A DNA stretch of 64,000 bases from Clostridium_F caseinilyticum (GCF_046127645.1 NZ_CP175919.1), one strand, 5' to 3'; positions 26,263 through 35,383 are shown, counted from the first letter of the stretch. Notes: generated by a model from the letters alone, not told the origin. Numbers and translations: made by a program.

Positions 26263-27132
26263 TTAAACTCTTGATTTTGAATAGGATTTGAACATAGTAA
26301 TAGAGGTATATATGATAACTACTATAACTAACCATGTTAATATATTTAATGGTAACTCTTTAACTATATAGGCTGCTATTAACACAGCTATAATACCAAA
26401 TACAGTTATAGCCATAGAAGCCTTTCTATTATATGCACCCTCTTTTACAAATTTTACTGATGCTGCTGGCATTAGATATGCACAGGATCCCATCATTATT
26501 GGGAATGCAACTTTAGGACTCATTCCAAGAGCAAATACTAAAGCCATACATGGTGCATACAAACCTATTCCTAATGTCATTAAAGCTCCTAAGAAAAAAT
26601 TAGATATTACAGCTATTACTAATTTAATTCCAGTAAGCCCTATAGCTGTTCCACCCACTGGCATTAATTTTAATTGGCTTGCAAGCATCAAACATGCAAC
26701 TATCATTAAAGCAATTCCCATCCCTAGCTGAACCTTTTTCTCATCAAATTTTGAAACTATTCCAGCTCCTACTACAGCTCCAACTGTAGCTGATATTAAC
26801 ATTGCAAATAAAGTTACAGGATCTACTTTTATAACAGTTATAAATATAAGTGCTTCTGTTACAACTGGAATTGTACAAGAAACATTTAAAGTTCCTGGTA
26901 GCACCCTGTCCTCTGTTAATTTTAAAAATCTAAGCATAGCAGTCAACGGTGCAAAACTCCCTATTCCTAATGTATCAAAAAAATTAGCTACAAATCCTAC
27001 TACCCCAGCCTTCCAGAAGCTTATTTCTTCTAAGTTGCCTTTTTTTGAGTTGTCTACAAAATCCTTAAAAAATATAAATGCAAAGTAAAGAGTTAAAAAC
27101 AACAAAATCCCAAAAACAACTTTTACTATCAT
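26263..27132 (-). CDS. TauE/SafE-family membrane permease, paralogue 3
   Basis: A 289-aa membrane protein with about eight hydrophobic segments, closest to paralogue 1: NFFDTLGIGSFAPLTAMLRFL, PGTLNVSCTIPVVTEAL, GIGLYAPCMALVFALGMSPKVAFPIMMGSCAYLMPAASVKFVKEGAYNRKAS. The ATG has AGGAGGG at eight bases. It lies downstream of prdF but behind a terminator (27421-27459) and an unusual 44-base tandem repeat, so it probably has its own promoter. Cargo unknown. Confidence 0.83.
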   Translation of the reverse strand: MIVKVVFGILLFLTLYFAFIFFKDFVDNSKKGNLEEISFWKAGVVGFVANFFDTLGIGSFAPLTAMLRFLKLTEDRVLPGTLNVSCTIPVVTEALIFITVIKVDPVTLFAMLISATVGAVVGAGIVSKFDEKKVQLGMGIALMIVACLMLASQLKLMPVGGTAIGLTGIKLVIAVISNFFLGALMTLGIGLYAPCMALVFALGMSPKVAFPIMMGSCAYLMPAASVKFVKEGAYNRKASMAITVFGIIAVLIAAYIVKELPLNILTWLVIVVIIYTSITMFKSYSKSRV

Positions 27133-27170
27133 AATACGCCCTCCTTGTTATTTAAAAATTAGAACTTGTT

Positions 27171-27388
27171 TTGTCTAATCCAAGGATGCTACCCCATTAT
27201 TATGAATTTTTATTTTGTCGAATTTAAAGTATTTACTCCATTATTATAGGATTTTATTTGTGTAACTCTAAGATGCTTACCCTATTATTATGGAACTTTA
27301 TTAGTCCACCCCAAAGCTGTTCCACTTATTATTGCAAAATCTTATTTAATTTTTAATATCTCCCCCTTCTTATTGTAAAAATTTTAAT
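27171..27388. repeat. Degenerate 43-44-base tandem repeat, five copies
   Basis: Units start at 27171, 27215, 27258, 27301 and 27345. Shared landmarks are TTGTCTAA or TTGTGTAA at the start, then GATGCTTACC, and CCATTATTATGG about 25 bases in. The copies decay from first to last. The array covers the sequence just upstream of TauE3 (ribosome site at about 27140). The period is close to four helical turns. Confidence 0.6.
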
Positions 27389-27420
27389 TAGATTATGGTT
27401 TATTTTATATTTTTATAAAA

Positions 27421-27459
27421 AAAGATAGGCTCCATGCAACAAACATTGAGCCCATCTTT
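27421..27459 (-). terminator. Terminator of the prdD-prdE-prdF unit
   Basis: Twelve-base arms AAAGATAGGCTC / GAGCCCATCTTT (one mismatch) with a 15-base loop, 139 bases past prdF, followed by TTTTTTT on the minus strand. The stretch 27460-27598 before the prdF stop holds nothing else. Confidence 0.75.
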
Positions 27460-27598
27460 AAGTAAACATTGCATAATACTTCTTTATTTAATAAAATAAA
27501 CAACGTGCATTATACTTCTGTATTTTTATACAATTATTTTATGTTTTAATAAAAAAATAATTGTAATTTATTCTTCTATTTATGCAAAATATTTGATA

Positions 27599-28606
27599 TT
27601 ATTTTAATACGAATCCATATTTAACAGGATCTTCTTCATCTACTAAGAATTGAGAGAATCCAGTAACATATGCACTACCAGTTATTTCTGGTATTATAGC
27701 ATCGTATTCTGCAACTTTAGTTTCTTCTAATATTTTTCCTTTAAATTTAGTGCAAATGATACTTTCATTTACAATTTCTTCTCCTACTTTCATTTTTCCT
27801 TCAGCATATAGTAACGCCATTTTAGCACTTGTACCAGTTCCACAAGGTGATCTATCTATTTGACCTTGACCAAATACAACTACATTTTGTACATCTGCAT
27901 CTTCGCTTTTTGCAGGTCCGTAGAACTCACAAAGATCAACTGTTTTTATATGTTCTAATACTGGGTGCTTGATTTCAACTTGTTCATTAACTGCATGAAC
28001 AATCTTCATTCCTAAATCATTTATTTTTTGAGAGTTAGCTGGTGAAATGTCTATTCCAATTTTTTGAGCATCTACCATTGCAAAGAAACTTCCACCAAAA
28101 GATATATCTAATGTAAGTTTTCCATAATCAGGTACATCAATTTCTACATCTTTTTTATATAAGAAAGCTGGAACATTCACAATTGAAGTTTCTTTAGCTT
28201 TTCCATCTTCAACTTTTACTCTAGCATTAATCATTCCTGCTGGAGCTTCTAATTTTATGTTTGTATATGGCTCTTCTACTTTTACTATTCCCATTTCAAC
28301 TGCACATGTAGCTGCACCTATTGAACCATGTCCACACATGTTAAGGTATCCACCACCATCCATGAATATAATACCTAAATCTGCTGTTTCATCAGCTGGT
28401 TCTGTATAAATAGCACCAAACATATCATTATGTCCTCTTGGTTCTGACATAAGCATTGTTCTTAAACTATCATTATTTTCTTCTAAATATTCCATTTTCT
28501 CTGCCATTGTCTTTCCTGGAACCTTTGGAAGTCCTCCTATTACTATTCTTGTTGGTTCTCCCATTGTGTGAGATTCAATAGTTTGAATTGTTTTTATTGC
28601 TCTCAT
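27599..28606 (-). CDS. prdF: Proline racemase PrdF
   Basis: A 335-aa, PLP-independent racemase interconverting L- and D-proline, supplying the reductase with its D substrate. The two catalytic cysteines are in MCGHGSIGAATCAVEMG (near residue 92) and SPCGTGTSAKMALLYAEG (near residue 257). The first residues IKTIQTIESHTMGEPTRIVIGG are typical of the proline/hydroxyproline racemase family. Its ATG overlaps the prdE stop by one base (TAATG), so the two are translationally coupled. With the whole proline locus around it, proline rather than hydroxyproline is the probable substrate. Confidence 0.95.
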   Translation of the reverse strand: MRAIKTIQTIESHTMGEPTRIVIGGLPKVPGKTMAEKMEYLEENNDSLRTMLMSEPRGHNDMFGAIYTEPADETADLGIIFMDGGGYLNMCGHGSIGAATCAVEMGIVKVEEPYTNIKLEAPAGMINARVKVEDGKAKETSIVNVPAFLYKKDVEIDVPDYGKLTLDISFGGSFFAMVDAQKIGIDISPANSQKINDLGMKIVHAVNEQVEIKHPVLEHIKTVDLCEFYGPAKSEDADVQNVVVFGQGQIDRSPCGTGTSAKMALLYAEGKMKVGEEIVNESIICTKFKGKILEETKVAEYDAIIPEITGSAYVTGFSQFLVDEEDPVKYGFVLK

Positions 28607-29091
28607 TATTTAAATCCTCCTTGATTTTGTTTTCTTTTCATCTTTAATTTTAAAAATGCTAAAGCTTTTTTAGCATCTATTGGCATAACATTGTTTTCTC
28701 CTACAACCTCAGTTTCTATACCTTCTTTTGATTTATTAAAATCAACAACTGTATCCATAAATTCATTTGTAACAACAAATTGAGCTTGAGTTCCTACAAA
28801 ACTCATTCCAACTGCTGGTATATCCCTTTTACCTATAGCTTCTAAAGCTGAGGCAAAATCTATATTACTGTTACCCCATCCATCTATAGATACTATGACT
28901 CCATCAGCTCTCATAGCCTCTGTCCAAGCTCCTATCCTTTTTCCTGTGAATACCTTTTCTTCATTTGCTTGAGGTGTACCTGCAACTATAATTCCTAATA
29001 AGTCTATATCTCCATCATTAGAAACTATTTCTACTAAAGGGTCTCTAAAATGATGTAATGTTGTTTCTTTAGTAGATGGTCCTATACCCAT
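28606..29091 (-). CDS. prdE: PrdE, homologue of the C-terminal (pyruvoyl) chain of PrdA without the cysteine
   Basis: A 161-aa protein that aligns with the 204-aa chain released from PrdA: MGIGPSTKETTLHHFRDPLVE against CIGPASKECSRHYFREPLVM, then GIIVAGTPQANEEKVFTGKRIGAW, VSIDGWGNSNIDFASALEAIGKR and IETEVVGENNVMPID. The gene begins exactly where PrdA is cleaved, and Gly stands in place of the pyruvoyl-forming Cys. It therefore cannot form the pyruvoyl group in the known way. It follows prdD by 13 bases and overlaps prdF by one base. Function is unknown; a structural or regulatory partner is possible. Confidence 0.88.
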   Translation of the reverse strand: MGIGPSTKETTLHHFRDPLVEIVSNDGDIDLLGIIVAGTPQANEEKVFTGKRIGAWTEAMRADGVIVSIDGWGNSNIDFASALEAIGKRDIPAVGMSFVGTQAQFVVTNEFMDTVVDFNKSKEGIETEVVGENNVMPIDAKKALAFLKLKMKRKQNQGGFK

Positions 29092-29104
29092 AAAATATCA
29101 CCCC

Positions 29105-29887
29105 TTAATTCATGGCTCTTAATATGCCGTCCCTATATTCATTAGGACTTACGACAACTGGCATATTACCCATATCTATTATAGATTTGCATCCTATATG
29201 ACCACCAGGTTCTTTAGCAAATAGACCTGTATCATACATGCAACCTTGACCTGCAACTTGTTTAACAATTACAACCTTTTTCTTACCTGGTCTTATTTTA
29301 TCGAAATATTCATGTTTTTCATCACAATATCTACCATTAATTTTTTTAAGATAATTTCTTATTTCTTGTATTATTATGTCGCACACTCTATGAGCTGCCA
29401 TAGGTCCTGGTCTATTTGTAGCTTGTCCATTTTTCAACGTGACATCTATATGAATAATTATATCATTCTCTGCCGGAGTTCCTCTTCTTCCAAAAACCAC
29501 CTGCTTGTCTAACATTCCCTCTGAGGAACCAAATTCAGCTACCTGAATACCACACTCTTCTGCTCCTGTTAGCATTACTTGTACCCCTGTTAACACATGA
29601 GTTATGCCTTCTCCTAAAGCTCCTAAAACTTTAGTAGCTACTGGAGAAAAATCCATTATAGAGTTTACAAATTTATGTCTTTCCTGTGAATTTATAATAT
29701 TTAAATCAATTTTATATATTAGTTCTTGTCCTTCCATATCTTCATGTTCTAATATTCCATCAAGTATATCTTTTCTTATATATAATATTTTATCATCTAT
29801 GTAGGTTTTATCTGAAAACTCTACCTTAGTAATATGAAAAGCTTTTATAACTAATCTTCTTAATATTATTTCTTGTTCCACCAGCAT
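29105..29887 (-). CDS. prdD: PrdD, homologue of the middle part of PrdA
   Basis: A 260-aa protein matching PrdA residues from about 253 to 500: RRLVIKAFHITKVEFSDKTYID, SIMDFSPVATKVLGALGEGITHVL, GIQVAEFGSSEGMLDKQVVFGRRG, MAAHRVCDIIIQEIRNYL, RPGKKKVVIVKQVAGQGCMYDTGL and NMPVVVSPNEYRDGILRAMN, where it stops just before the PrdA cleavage site. The N-terminal doubled module of PrdA is absent. ATG 29885-29887 has AAGGTGG upstream; the ATG 12 codons earlier has no such site. First gene of prdD-prdE-prdF. Confidence 0.88.
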   Translation of the reverse strand: MLVEQEIILRRLVIKAFHITKVEFSDKTYIDDKILYIRKDILDGILEHEDMEGQELIYKIDLNIINSQERHKFVNSIMDFSPVATKVLGALGEGITHVLTGVQVMLTGAEECGIQVAEFGSSEGMLDKQVVFGRRGTPAENDIIIHIDVTLKNGQATNRPGPMAAHRVCDIIIQEIRNYLKKINGRYCDEKHEYFDKIRPGKKKVVIVKQVAGQGCMYDTGLFAKEPGGHIGCKSIIDMGNMPVVVSPNEYRDGILRAMN

Positions 29888-30220
29888 CACCACCTTTTTC
29901 CATTTTAATAACTTTATAAGCATTCGATTGATACAGGTTTAACATTTTTATCCAAAAACTTATGTATTGATAATTATGTAACTATTATATCATTAATTTT
30001 CTATATTGTATATATAATACCTATAAGATTTTGCAATACATTTACAAGGAAAATTTTATATATTCTGAAAATTTTTCCAAACCCTTATGCTACAATATAT
30101 TATATAAGAAACTTTTAATAATGAAAGAATTTTATTATTATTTTATATTAAAGTAAATGCAATAATGAGTTCAGAAAACTGCACTTCATTATTGCATTTT
30201 TTATTTTTAAAATAACAAAA
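29888..30220. other. Intergenic region between prdB2 and prdD with a hairpin
   Basis: Contains the inverted repeat 30155-30199 (14-base arms AAATGCAATAATGA / TCATTATTGCATTT, 17-base loop). Its T run is on the plus-strand side, so termination of prdB2 is weaker than after prdB1 and some read-through into prdD-E-F is possible. A loose sigma-A-like pattern may lie around 29990-30040; nothing firmer is seen. Confidence 0.5.
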
Positions 30221-30946
30221 CTAAACTTTTGCTATATATTCATATGGTAATGGAACTATTTTTCCTGCTGAAGGAATCTTAATTAATTGTTCTAATGTGT
30301 CTTTTACTATTGCTGTTTGCATTTCTACATTATTAGGCTCTCCTGCATTAGCTCCCATTGGAACTCTTGGTGCAACGGCTCTTGGTGTACCAGTCTGTCT
30401 AACAACTGGTGGAAGAGCAGCTATTATTATTGTAGGGATTCCTATTTTTTCAATCGCTCTCTGCACTAAAACTGCAGATCTATGACAAGTTCCTCATCCA
30501 GCAGTCATCAATACAGCATCTACGCCTTCATCTTTTAAAATTTTAGCTATAGCTGGACCTGTTTCTTCTCTAAATTTTTGTTGGTTTCCACCACCACCCA
30601 TGAATCCTACATGAGTTGGAGCAACTGCTTTTATAAATCCTGCATCTGCTAATTCTCTTAATCTATCTAATGGAAACATTGCATTGATATCTTTATTAAC
30701 GTCTGAGTTATCATATCCACCGTGAGATACCATCATATCTGATGTTTTAGCATCTCCTGGTATTAATCTATATGTGAAATCACCTGCTAAATTAAATCTT
30801 TTATCTGTTTTTAAGTGAACACCTGCTGCAGTAGCTATGGCCACTTTCATATCTTTTAATTCCTTTGTAACTGGTGCCCATACTGGTTCTGGAGTTATAG
30901 GAACAAATATCTCTGATTGTAAACCTTTTGTAATAGTTAAACTCAT
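30221..30946 (-). CDS. prdB: D-proline reductase Sec-containing subunit PrdB, copy 2 (UGA read as Sec151)
   Basis: A 241-aa selenoprotein, near-identical to copy 1. TGA at 30494-30496 encodes Sec in VDAVLMTAG-Sec-GTCHRSAVLV, the Sec-x-x-Cys motif. The ORF can be opened 12 codons earlier, but ATG 30944-30946 (MSLTITKGLQSEIF) has AAGGAAGG upstream and matches copy 1. Differences from copy 1 are few and conservative (Lys/Arg, Ile/Val), so recent duplication or gene conversion is likely. Last gene of operon 2. Confidence 0.96.
30460..30496 (-). promoter_or_regulatory. UGA (Sec) codon and candidate SECIS hairpin in prdB2
   Basis: TGA 30494-30496, 15-base spacer, then TCTGCA-GTTTTAG-TGCAGA (30460-30478). 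The stem equals that in prdB1; only the loop differs. Confidence 0.65.
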
Positions 30947-31021
30947 TTTAACCTTACCTTCCTTTCTTCGATTAATGTTCAAATTATTATTTATGAAAGT
31001 TTCTAGTTTAAAATTATCTGT

Positions 31022-31297
31022 TTATTTCAATCTATCCTCAGGTTTTAACCCTCGTCTTTTTTGTATTTCTAAATTACTTACGTATTTTTCATTTATTTTA
31101 TCAGATAATACTTCTACAAAACTCATATTAAGTCCAATTTCTTGACCAACTTGAAGTTCGTAGTCGGATATTATCATTCTCTTTGGTATTTTTAAATAAC
31201 CAAGTCTTCCTTTAAAATCTATAGCAACTGCACCATCGGATACTTCTACGATAACGCCTTCCATTTCTATGATCTTATCACCGTATTTTAAATCCAT
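31022..31297 (-). CDS. 91-aa protein encoded between prdA and prdB, copy 2
   Basis: About 88 percent identical by eye to the gene at 14889 (MDLKYGDKIIEMEGVIVEVS, DGAVAIDFKGRLGYLKIPKR). It starts eight bases past prdA2, just as copy 1 does. Its keeping in both operons and its near-constant spacing suggest a needed partner of PrdA or PrdB. No recognised catalytic motif, no Cys, no membrane segment. Confidence 0.75.
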   Translation of the reverse strand: MDLKYGDKIIEMEGVIVEVSDGAVAIDFKGRLGYLKIPKRMIISDYELQVGQEIGLNMSFVEVLSDKINEKYVSNLEIQKRRGLKPEDRLK

Positions 31298-31305
31298 TTA
31301 TATCC

Positions 31306-33414
31306 CTACTTTGTGCTATATTTTTCTTTTCTCTTTTCACTCATTGGTATTGAAGTTTCATTTAAAGCTCTTTCTATTTTTACATTTTCAGCTTTTTCTA
31401 TTAATTCTAAGTTATTTTCTTTAACATTTGCATTCCAAGCTCTTTCTGGTTTTTTAACCTCTTCTCCATCCATAGCAGCTTTAAGCATTTCAACACCTCT
31501 TATAGCGTCTTCTTCACATAATGTGTTGCATTCTAGAACTTCGTTTTCTATTCCACCTTCTGATTTATTATTATCTATCATATATTTCATATATTTGTTA
31601 CCAACAACTAAAGCACCTTGAACTGAACAGAATGAGAAAGCTACACAAGGAACATCTCTCATGCCTATTTGTTCTACGTGGCTTGCAAAGTCAATATGGT
31701 TATTTCCAAAACCTTCAGTTGTAACAAAAGCACCATCAACATCTAAAGCTTCTACCATCATACCCATTCTTTCAGATACATAGAATTTTTCACTGTTGAT
31801 TTGGGGACTTCCTACAAATATAACTCCACATAAATCTAATTCTTCATCCTTCATGCATTCCATTACAAGAGGTTCTCTCCAATAATGTCTTGAACATTCT
31901 TTCGAAGCAGGTCCAATACAAGTTAATGCATGAATACCACCATCTAATACTTCAAGTGGTGAAAGCATAACTGGAACATTTCCTAAATCAACATTTGGTT
32001 TACCACCTAAATAACCTACTGGTTCTACTGGTAATATTAAGTTATCGTGCATAGCACCTTGACCCATTATTTCTTTAACAACTACAACTTTTTTCTTTCC
32101 TGGTCTTCTTACTTGTTCAAAAGTTTCACTATCAACTACTAAAGATTCATCTTCTAAAGCTTTCATAGCTTCTCTAATTTCTTGAGTTATGAAATCTGTT
32201 GCTTTGTGTGCAGCCATAGGGCCTGGTCTTTCCATATTAGTTTTTTCTTTTATAGTTACTTGAGTTTTGATAAATATCTCACCCTTATCTGGTGATCCTG
32301 GTCTATTAAACATAATGTTTTCTTCTAATATACCTTCTGATGAACCAAATTCACCTATTTGAACTCCATTTTCATCTGTTCCTGTTACCATTACAATAAC
32401 ACCATCTAATACTCTAGTTACTCCTGTTCCTAATTTGCTATCGCCTTCTTTTGTAGCAATTGGTTGTACATCCATTATAGTTTCACTATAAGTGTTATAT
32501 TTATCTGGAGTTATTATATCTAATTCTACTTTTTTCACAAGTGGACTAACATTTTTAGCATCTTCGCAGATGTTTTCTCTTATATAAAGAGTTGTTCCTT
32601 CTATTTTTGTTTCTTTAGCAAATTCTATTTTATCTATTTTATAATGTTTTCTAGTAAGACTTCTTAGAACTTTTTTGTCTAACTTAACTTCTTTTTCATT
32701 TTTTACAACTGGAGCTGCTACAACTTGACCTTCTTCAGCTTTTACTGTTGGGACTTTTGCTGATTTTCCAGCACCTACATTGCCATTTAAAGGAACTTCT
32801 ATATCAATTCCTTTACCTTCAGCAATTTTGATTCTTAAAGTTCCACCACTTATTGTTGCTTTTGAATCAACACTCATGTTTACTTCCTCCTCAAATCCTT
32901 CTAATATATCTGGTGTTACAGGAGTTAAAGCTGGTGTATCTACAGTTAATCTAGCTCCTACAACTTTTTCTCTTGTAAGTACTCTATCATCTAGTGAAAT
33001 CAAAAGAGAGTCTACAAGTTTTTCAAAGTGCATTGGATTTTCTAAATCACTAGCTTTTATAGTATCTCCTGCTTTTAAGTTATATTTTAGAACTGCTTTC
33101 TCATTCCCTTCAGTTAATACTTCTTCAGTAGTAGAATCTTCATTATTTTCTTTACCCATTTTTGTAGCACCTTCTACTATATCTGAAGTTAATGGAGTTA
33201 ATGAATCCACAGTTTTTAACAATTTAGCCCCTATTGCTTCTCCAACTTTTAAACAATTATCTGGAATAGTTAATAAGCCTGAGTCAACCATATCTGGAAA
33301 TATTTCTGGATCTTCCAAATTATCTGCTGATAATGTTGTTCCTTCTTCTGTTCTACAACAAACTACAGCATGTTCATTTTTTAATTCTTCTGCATGTTCT
33401 GCTGACATTGACAT
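31306..33414 (-). CDS. prdA: D-proline reductase proprotein PrdA, copy 2
   Basis: A 702-aa precursor with the same plan as copy 1: two N-terminal modules (AVVCCRTEEGTTLSADNLED; AVLKYNLKAGDTIKASDLEN), GGTLRIKIAEGKGIDIEVPL, linker, and reductase core with FGSSEGILEENIMFNRPG and VRRPGKKKVVVVKEIMGQGAMHD. Cleavage would be before Cys499 in HALTCIGPASKE, leaving a 204-aa pyruvoyl chain. The acidic linker between the two modules is the most changed part relative to copy 1. It begins 24 bases after prdC2. Confidence 0.95.
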   Translation of the reverse strand: MSMSAEHAEELKNEHAVVCCRTEEGTTLSADNLEDPEIFPDMVDSGLLTIPDNCLKVGEAIGAKLLKTVDSLTPLTSDIVEGATKMGKENNEDSTTEEVLTEGNEKAVLKYNLKAGDTIKASDLENPMHFEKLVDSLLISLDDRVLTREKVVGARLTVDTPALTPVTPDILEGFEEEVNMSVDSKATISGGTLRIKIAEGKGIDIEVPLNGNVGAGKSAKVPTVKAEEGQVVAAPVVKNEKEVKLDKKVLRSLTRKHYKIDKIEFAKETKIEGTTLYIRENICEDAKNVSPLVKKVELDIITPDKYNTYSETIMDVQPIATKEGDSKLGTGVTRVLDGVIVMVTGTDENGVQIGEFGSSEGILEENIMFNRPGSPDKGEIFIKTQVTIKEKTNMERPGPMAAHKATDFITQEIREAMKALEDESLVVDSETFEQVRRPGKKKVVVVKEIMGQGAMHDNLILPVEPVGYLGGKPNVDLGNVPVMLSPLEVLDGGIHALTCIGPASKECSRHYWREPLVMECMKDEELDLCGVIFVGSPQINSEKFYVSERMGMMVEALDVDGAFVTTEGFGNNHIDFASHVEQIGMRDVPCVAFSFCSVQGALVVGNKYMKYMIDNNKSEGGIENEVLECNTLCEEDAIRGVEMLKAAMDGEEVKKPERAWNANVKENNLELIEKAENVKIERALNETSIPMSEKRKEKYSTK

Positions 33415-33438
33415 ATTAGATTACCTCCTAACTTTTTA

Positions 33439-34752
33439 TTATTCTCCCTCTGGAAGTCTTCTTGTTAACGTATAATCAATTGTTCTAAATATATGATCAG
33501 TATGATGATATACTGGCATATTAGCCTTAGGAGCTATTTGCATAACTGTATTTGAACAGTCATTGCAATTTGATATTAATATTCTTTCTGCTCCATCTTT
33601 CTTTAACTGCATAACTGCAGCCGCTTGGCCTGGTCATTCACCAGGTGTTTTACATTTTCCTGGTCCATTCCCTTTACCCTTTGGATATTCTATGTTTTTG
33701 CAATCAACTACACCCGCAATTTTCGAATTCATTTTAGTTGATACATCTTTTAACCTTTCTTCATTAGCTCCACAGGCACATACTAGTAGTCCTAATGATC
33801 CTTTATATTCTGGTAATGGAATTGTAACTATGGCTCCACCAGATATTTTAGTAACAACATCCTTTTCTATGTCTCCAGCTTTTCCAGTGTATGGTCCACC
33901 TATTACTAGTTCACCATATTCACCATCTATTCCACCAGATTTTTCTATCAAATCTTTTACTGGTGTTCCAACTGATACTTGTAAGAATACATTTGGTTTA
34001 TTACCTGATTTTAATTTTCCTATTACTGTTATATCTTTATCTATAACTGGTTTTCCTTCTTCTACAGCTCTTGTAACATTTGCTAAAGTTTCAGCATTCA
34101 TTACAATACATTTTGCCTCTATAGGAAGCTCTGTTACATCTAGCCATTTATCAAATATTGCATGAATTATAGCTCTTTCTTCACCCATTGGGTATAAATC
34201 TTTAAGTAATTTTATTTCTATATCATTTACATTTTTTAATGCTTTTTCTAATACCTTAACTGCTTTTTCATGTTTTGCTTTTATTGCTATGTACCCTTTT
34301 TTTGAATTAGTAGCTTTCATAGCATATTTAATACCATTTATTATTAATTCAGGTGTTTCTTCTATAACCTTCATATTGTGATGAAGTGCTGGTTCACATT
34401 CTACACAATTTGCTATAATATAGCCATCTTCGTTGTCTGACTTCAGTTTTATATGAGTAGGAAAACCTGCTCCACCAGCTCCAACTATTCCAGCTTCAAA
34501 TACAGTATCTACTAAATTGTCGCATTTTTTAATTTTAACAAATTCTTTTGTTTGATTTTCATCTGCTTTAATTATAATTTCTGTATCTGTAACTTTCGCT
34601 ACTACGCCAGTCACACTAGTATGTATTTTAGCACCAAGTCCATTTGGCTCTGCTATACATTCACCTCTTTTCACTATTTGTCCTTCCTTTACACAGGATG
34701 TATCTGGTGCACCCACATGCATCTTAAGGGAGAATTTATATAACTTCTCCAT
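33439..34752 (-). CDS. prdC: Electron-transfer protein PrdC, copy 2 (UGA read as Sec373)
   Basis: A 437-aa RnfC-like protein. TGA at 33634-33636 is read as Sec in CKTPGE-Sec-PGQAAAVMQLKKDG; the part beyond it (NCNDCSNTVMQIAPKANMPV, then HTDHIFRTIDYTLTRRLPEGE) is intact. Landmarks GIVGAGGAGFPTHIKLKSDN, ANCVECEPALHHN and ACGANEERLKDV are kept. One of the small changes from copy 1 is Asn for Ser in the SCSDC-like stretch. First gene of operon 2, 37 bases behind a sigma-54 promoter. Confidence 0.94.
33607..33636 (-). promoter_or_regulatory. UGA (Sec) codon and candidate SECIS hairpin in prdC2
   Basis: TGA 33634-33636, 13-base spacer, hairpin CTGCA-GTTA-TGCAG at 33607-33620, the same as in prdC1. 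Confidence 0.65.
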
Positions 34753-34788
34753 AAACCCACCTCCAAAATCACTGTCATCTATATTTGA

Positions 34789-34805
34789 AGCATAAACTAT
34801 GCCAA
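34789..34805 (-). promoter_or_regulatory. Sigma-54 promoter of prd operon 2
   Basis: Minus-strand TTGGCATAGTTTATGCT with GG and GC at the right spacing; the -24 half is the same TTGGCAT as in operon 1. It lies 37 bases before the prdC2 ATG. Confidence 0.82.
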
Positions 34806-35153
34806 CTTTGTTAAAAAAACTAACAAGTTCTATAAACTTAGATTATAGCTTAACTATAGATGTATAAATAAAACTTATACTGCTTATATTATATTAGATA
34901 ATGTTATTTTTTTGACACTTTAAATTTTTATTTTAAATTTTAAAATATATTCCCTCCATTTTGCAAGAAAATATTAGATTTATATATTTGTTGTTTTTTT
35001 GACATACTTGTACGAAAAATTGACATTTCTACTTTTTTATATATATTATTTAAAATATATTATTTTTTGATATGATTTACTTCACTTAAAACAGCTTTTA
35101 TTTTATTTTTTTAATATTTTTTTATTTAAAATTATATTTTCTATGTAAAACAA
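34806..35153. other. Upstream activation region of prdC2
   Basis: No gene is seen. Two candidate activator sites fit TGTY-N8-GACA: TGTTATTTTTTTGACA (34902-34917) and TGTTGTTTTTTTGACA (34989-35004), about 100 and 185 bases upstream of the -24 element. A TTGACA also occurs at 35020. The T-rich background lowers confidence. Confidence 0.45.
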
Positions 35154-35184
35154 AAAAGTTTATTACATCAAATAATAAACTTTT
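35154..35184. repeat. Small inverted repeat upstream of prdC2
   Basis: Twelve-base perfect arms AAAAGTTTATTA / TAATAAACTTTT around a seven-base loop. Either a second terminator stop or a binding site; 35185-35319 holds nothing else. Confidence 0.4.
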
Positions 35185-35319
35185 GACAAACTTTTATTAT
35201 ATTTCTTTTATAAATCATATCTATAATTTTAATTTTTTAGACTTAAAATTTAAATCAAGCAAATTTACATAATTATTTATATTCTAAAGCAATTTTTAAA
35301 ATATAGGAATAAAAAAAAT

Positions 35320-35365
35320 AAATAGGAGATTTTAATGATATTTTTCTATCAAAAACCTCCTATTT
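35320..35365 (-). terminator. Terminator of the prdC3-PrdA-N3 unit
   Basis: AAATAGGAG / CTCCTATTT arms with further pairing inside, 19 bases past the stop at 35384, followed by TATTTTTTTTATT on the minus strand. Confidence 0.8.
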
Positions 35366-35383
35366 ATAATACTATTTAGCTAA

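Noticed and set aside
27171..27388. CRISPR array
   Set aside because: The units are contiguous, degenerate and without unique spacers, and no cas gene is present.
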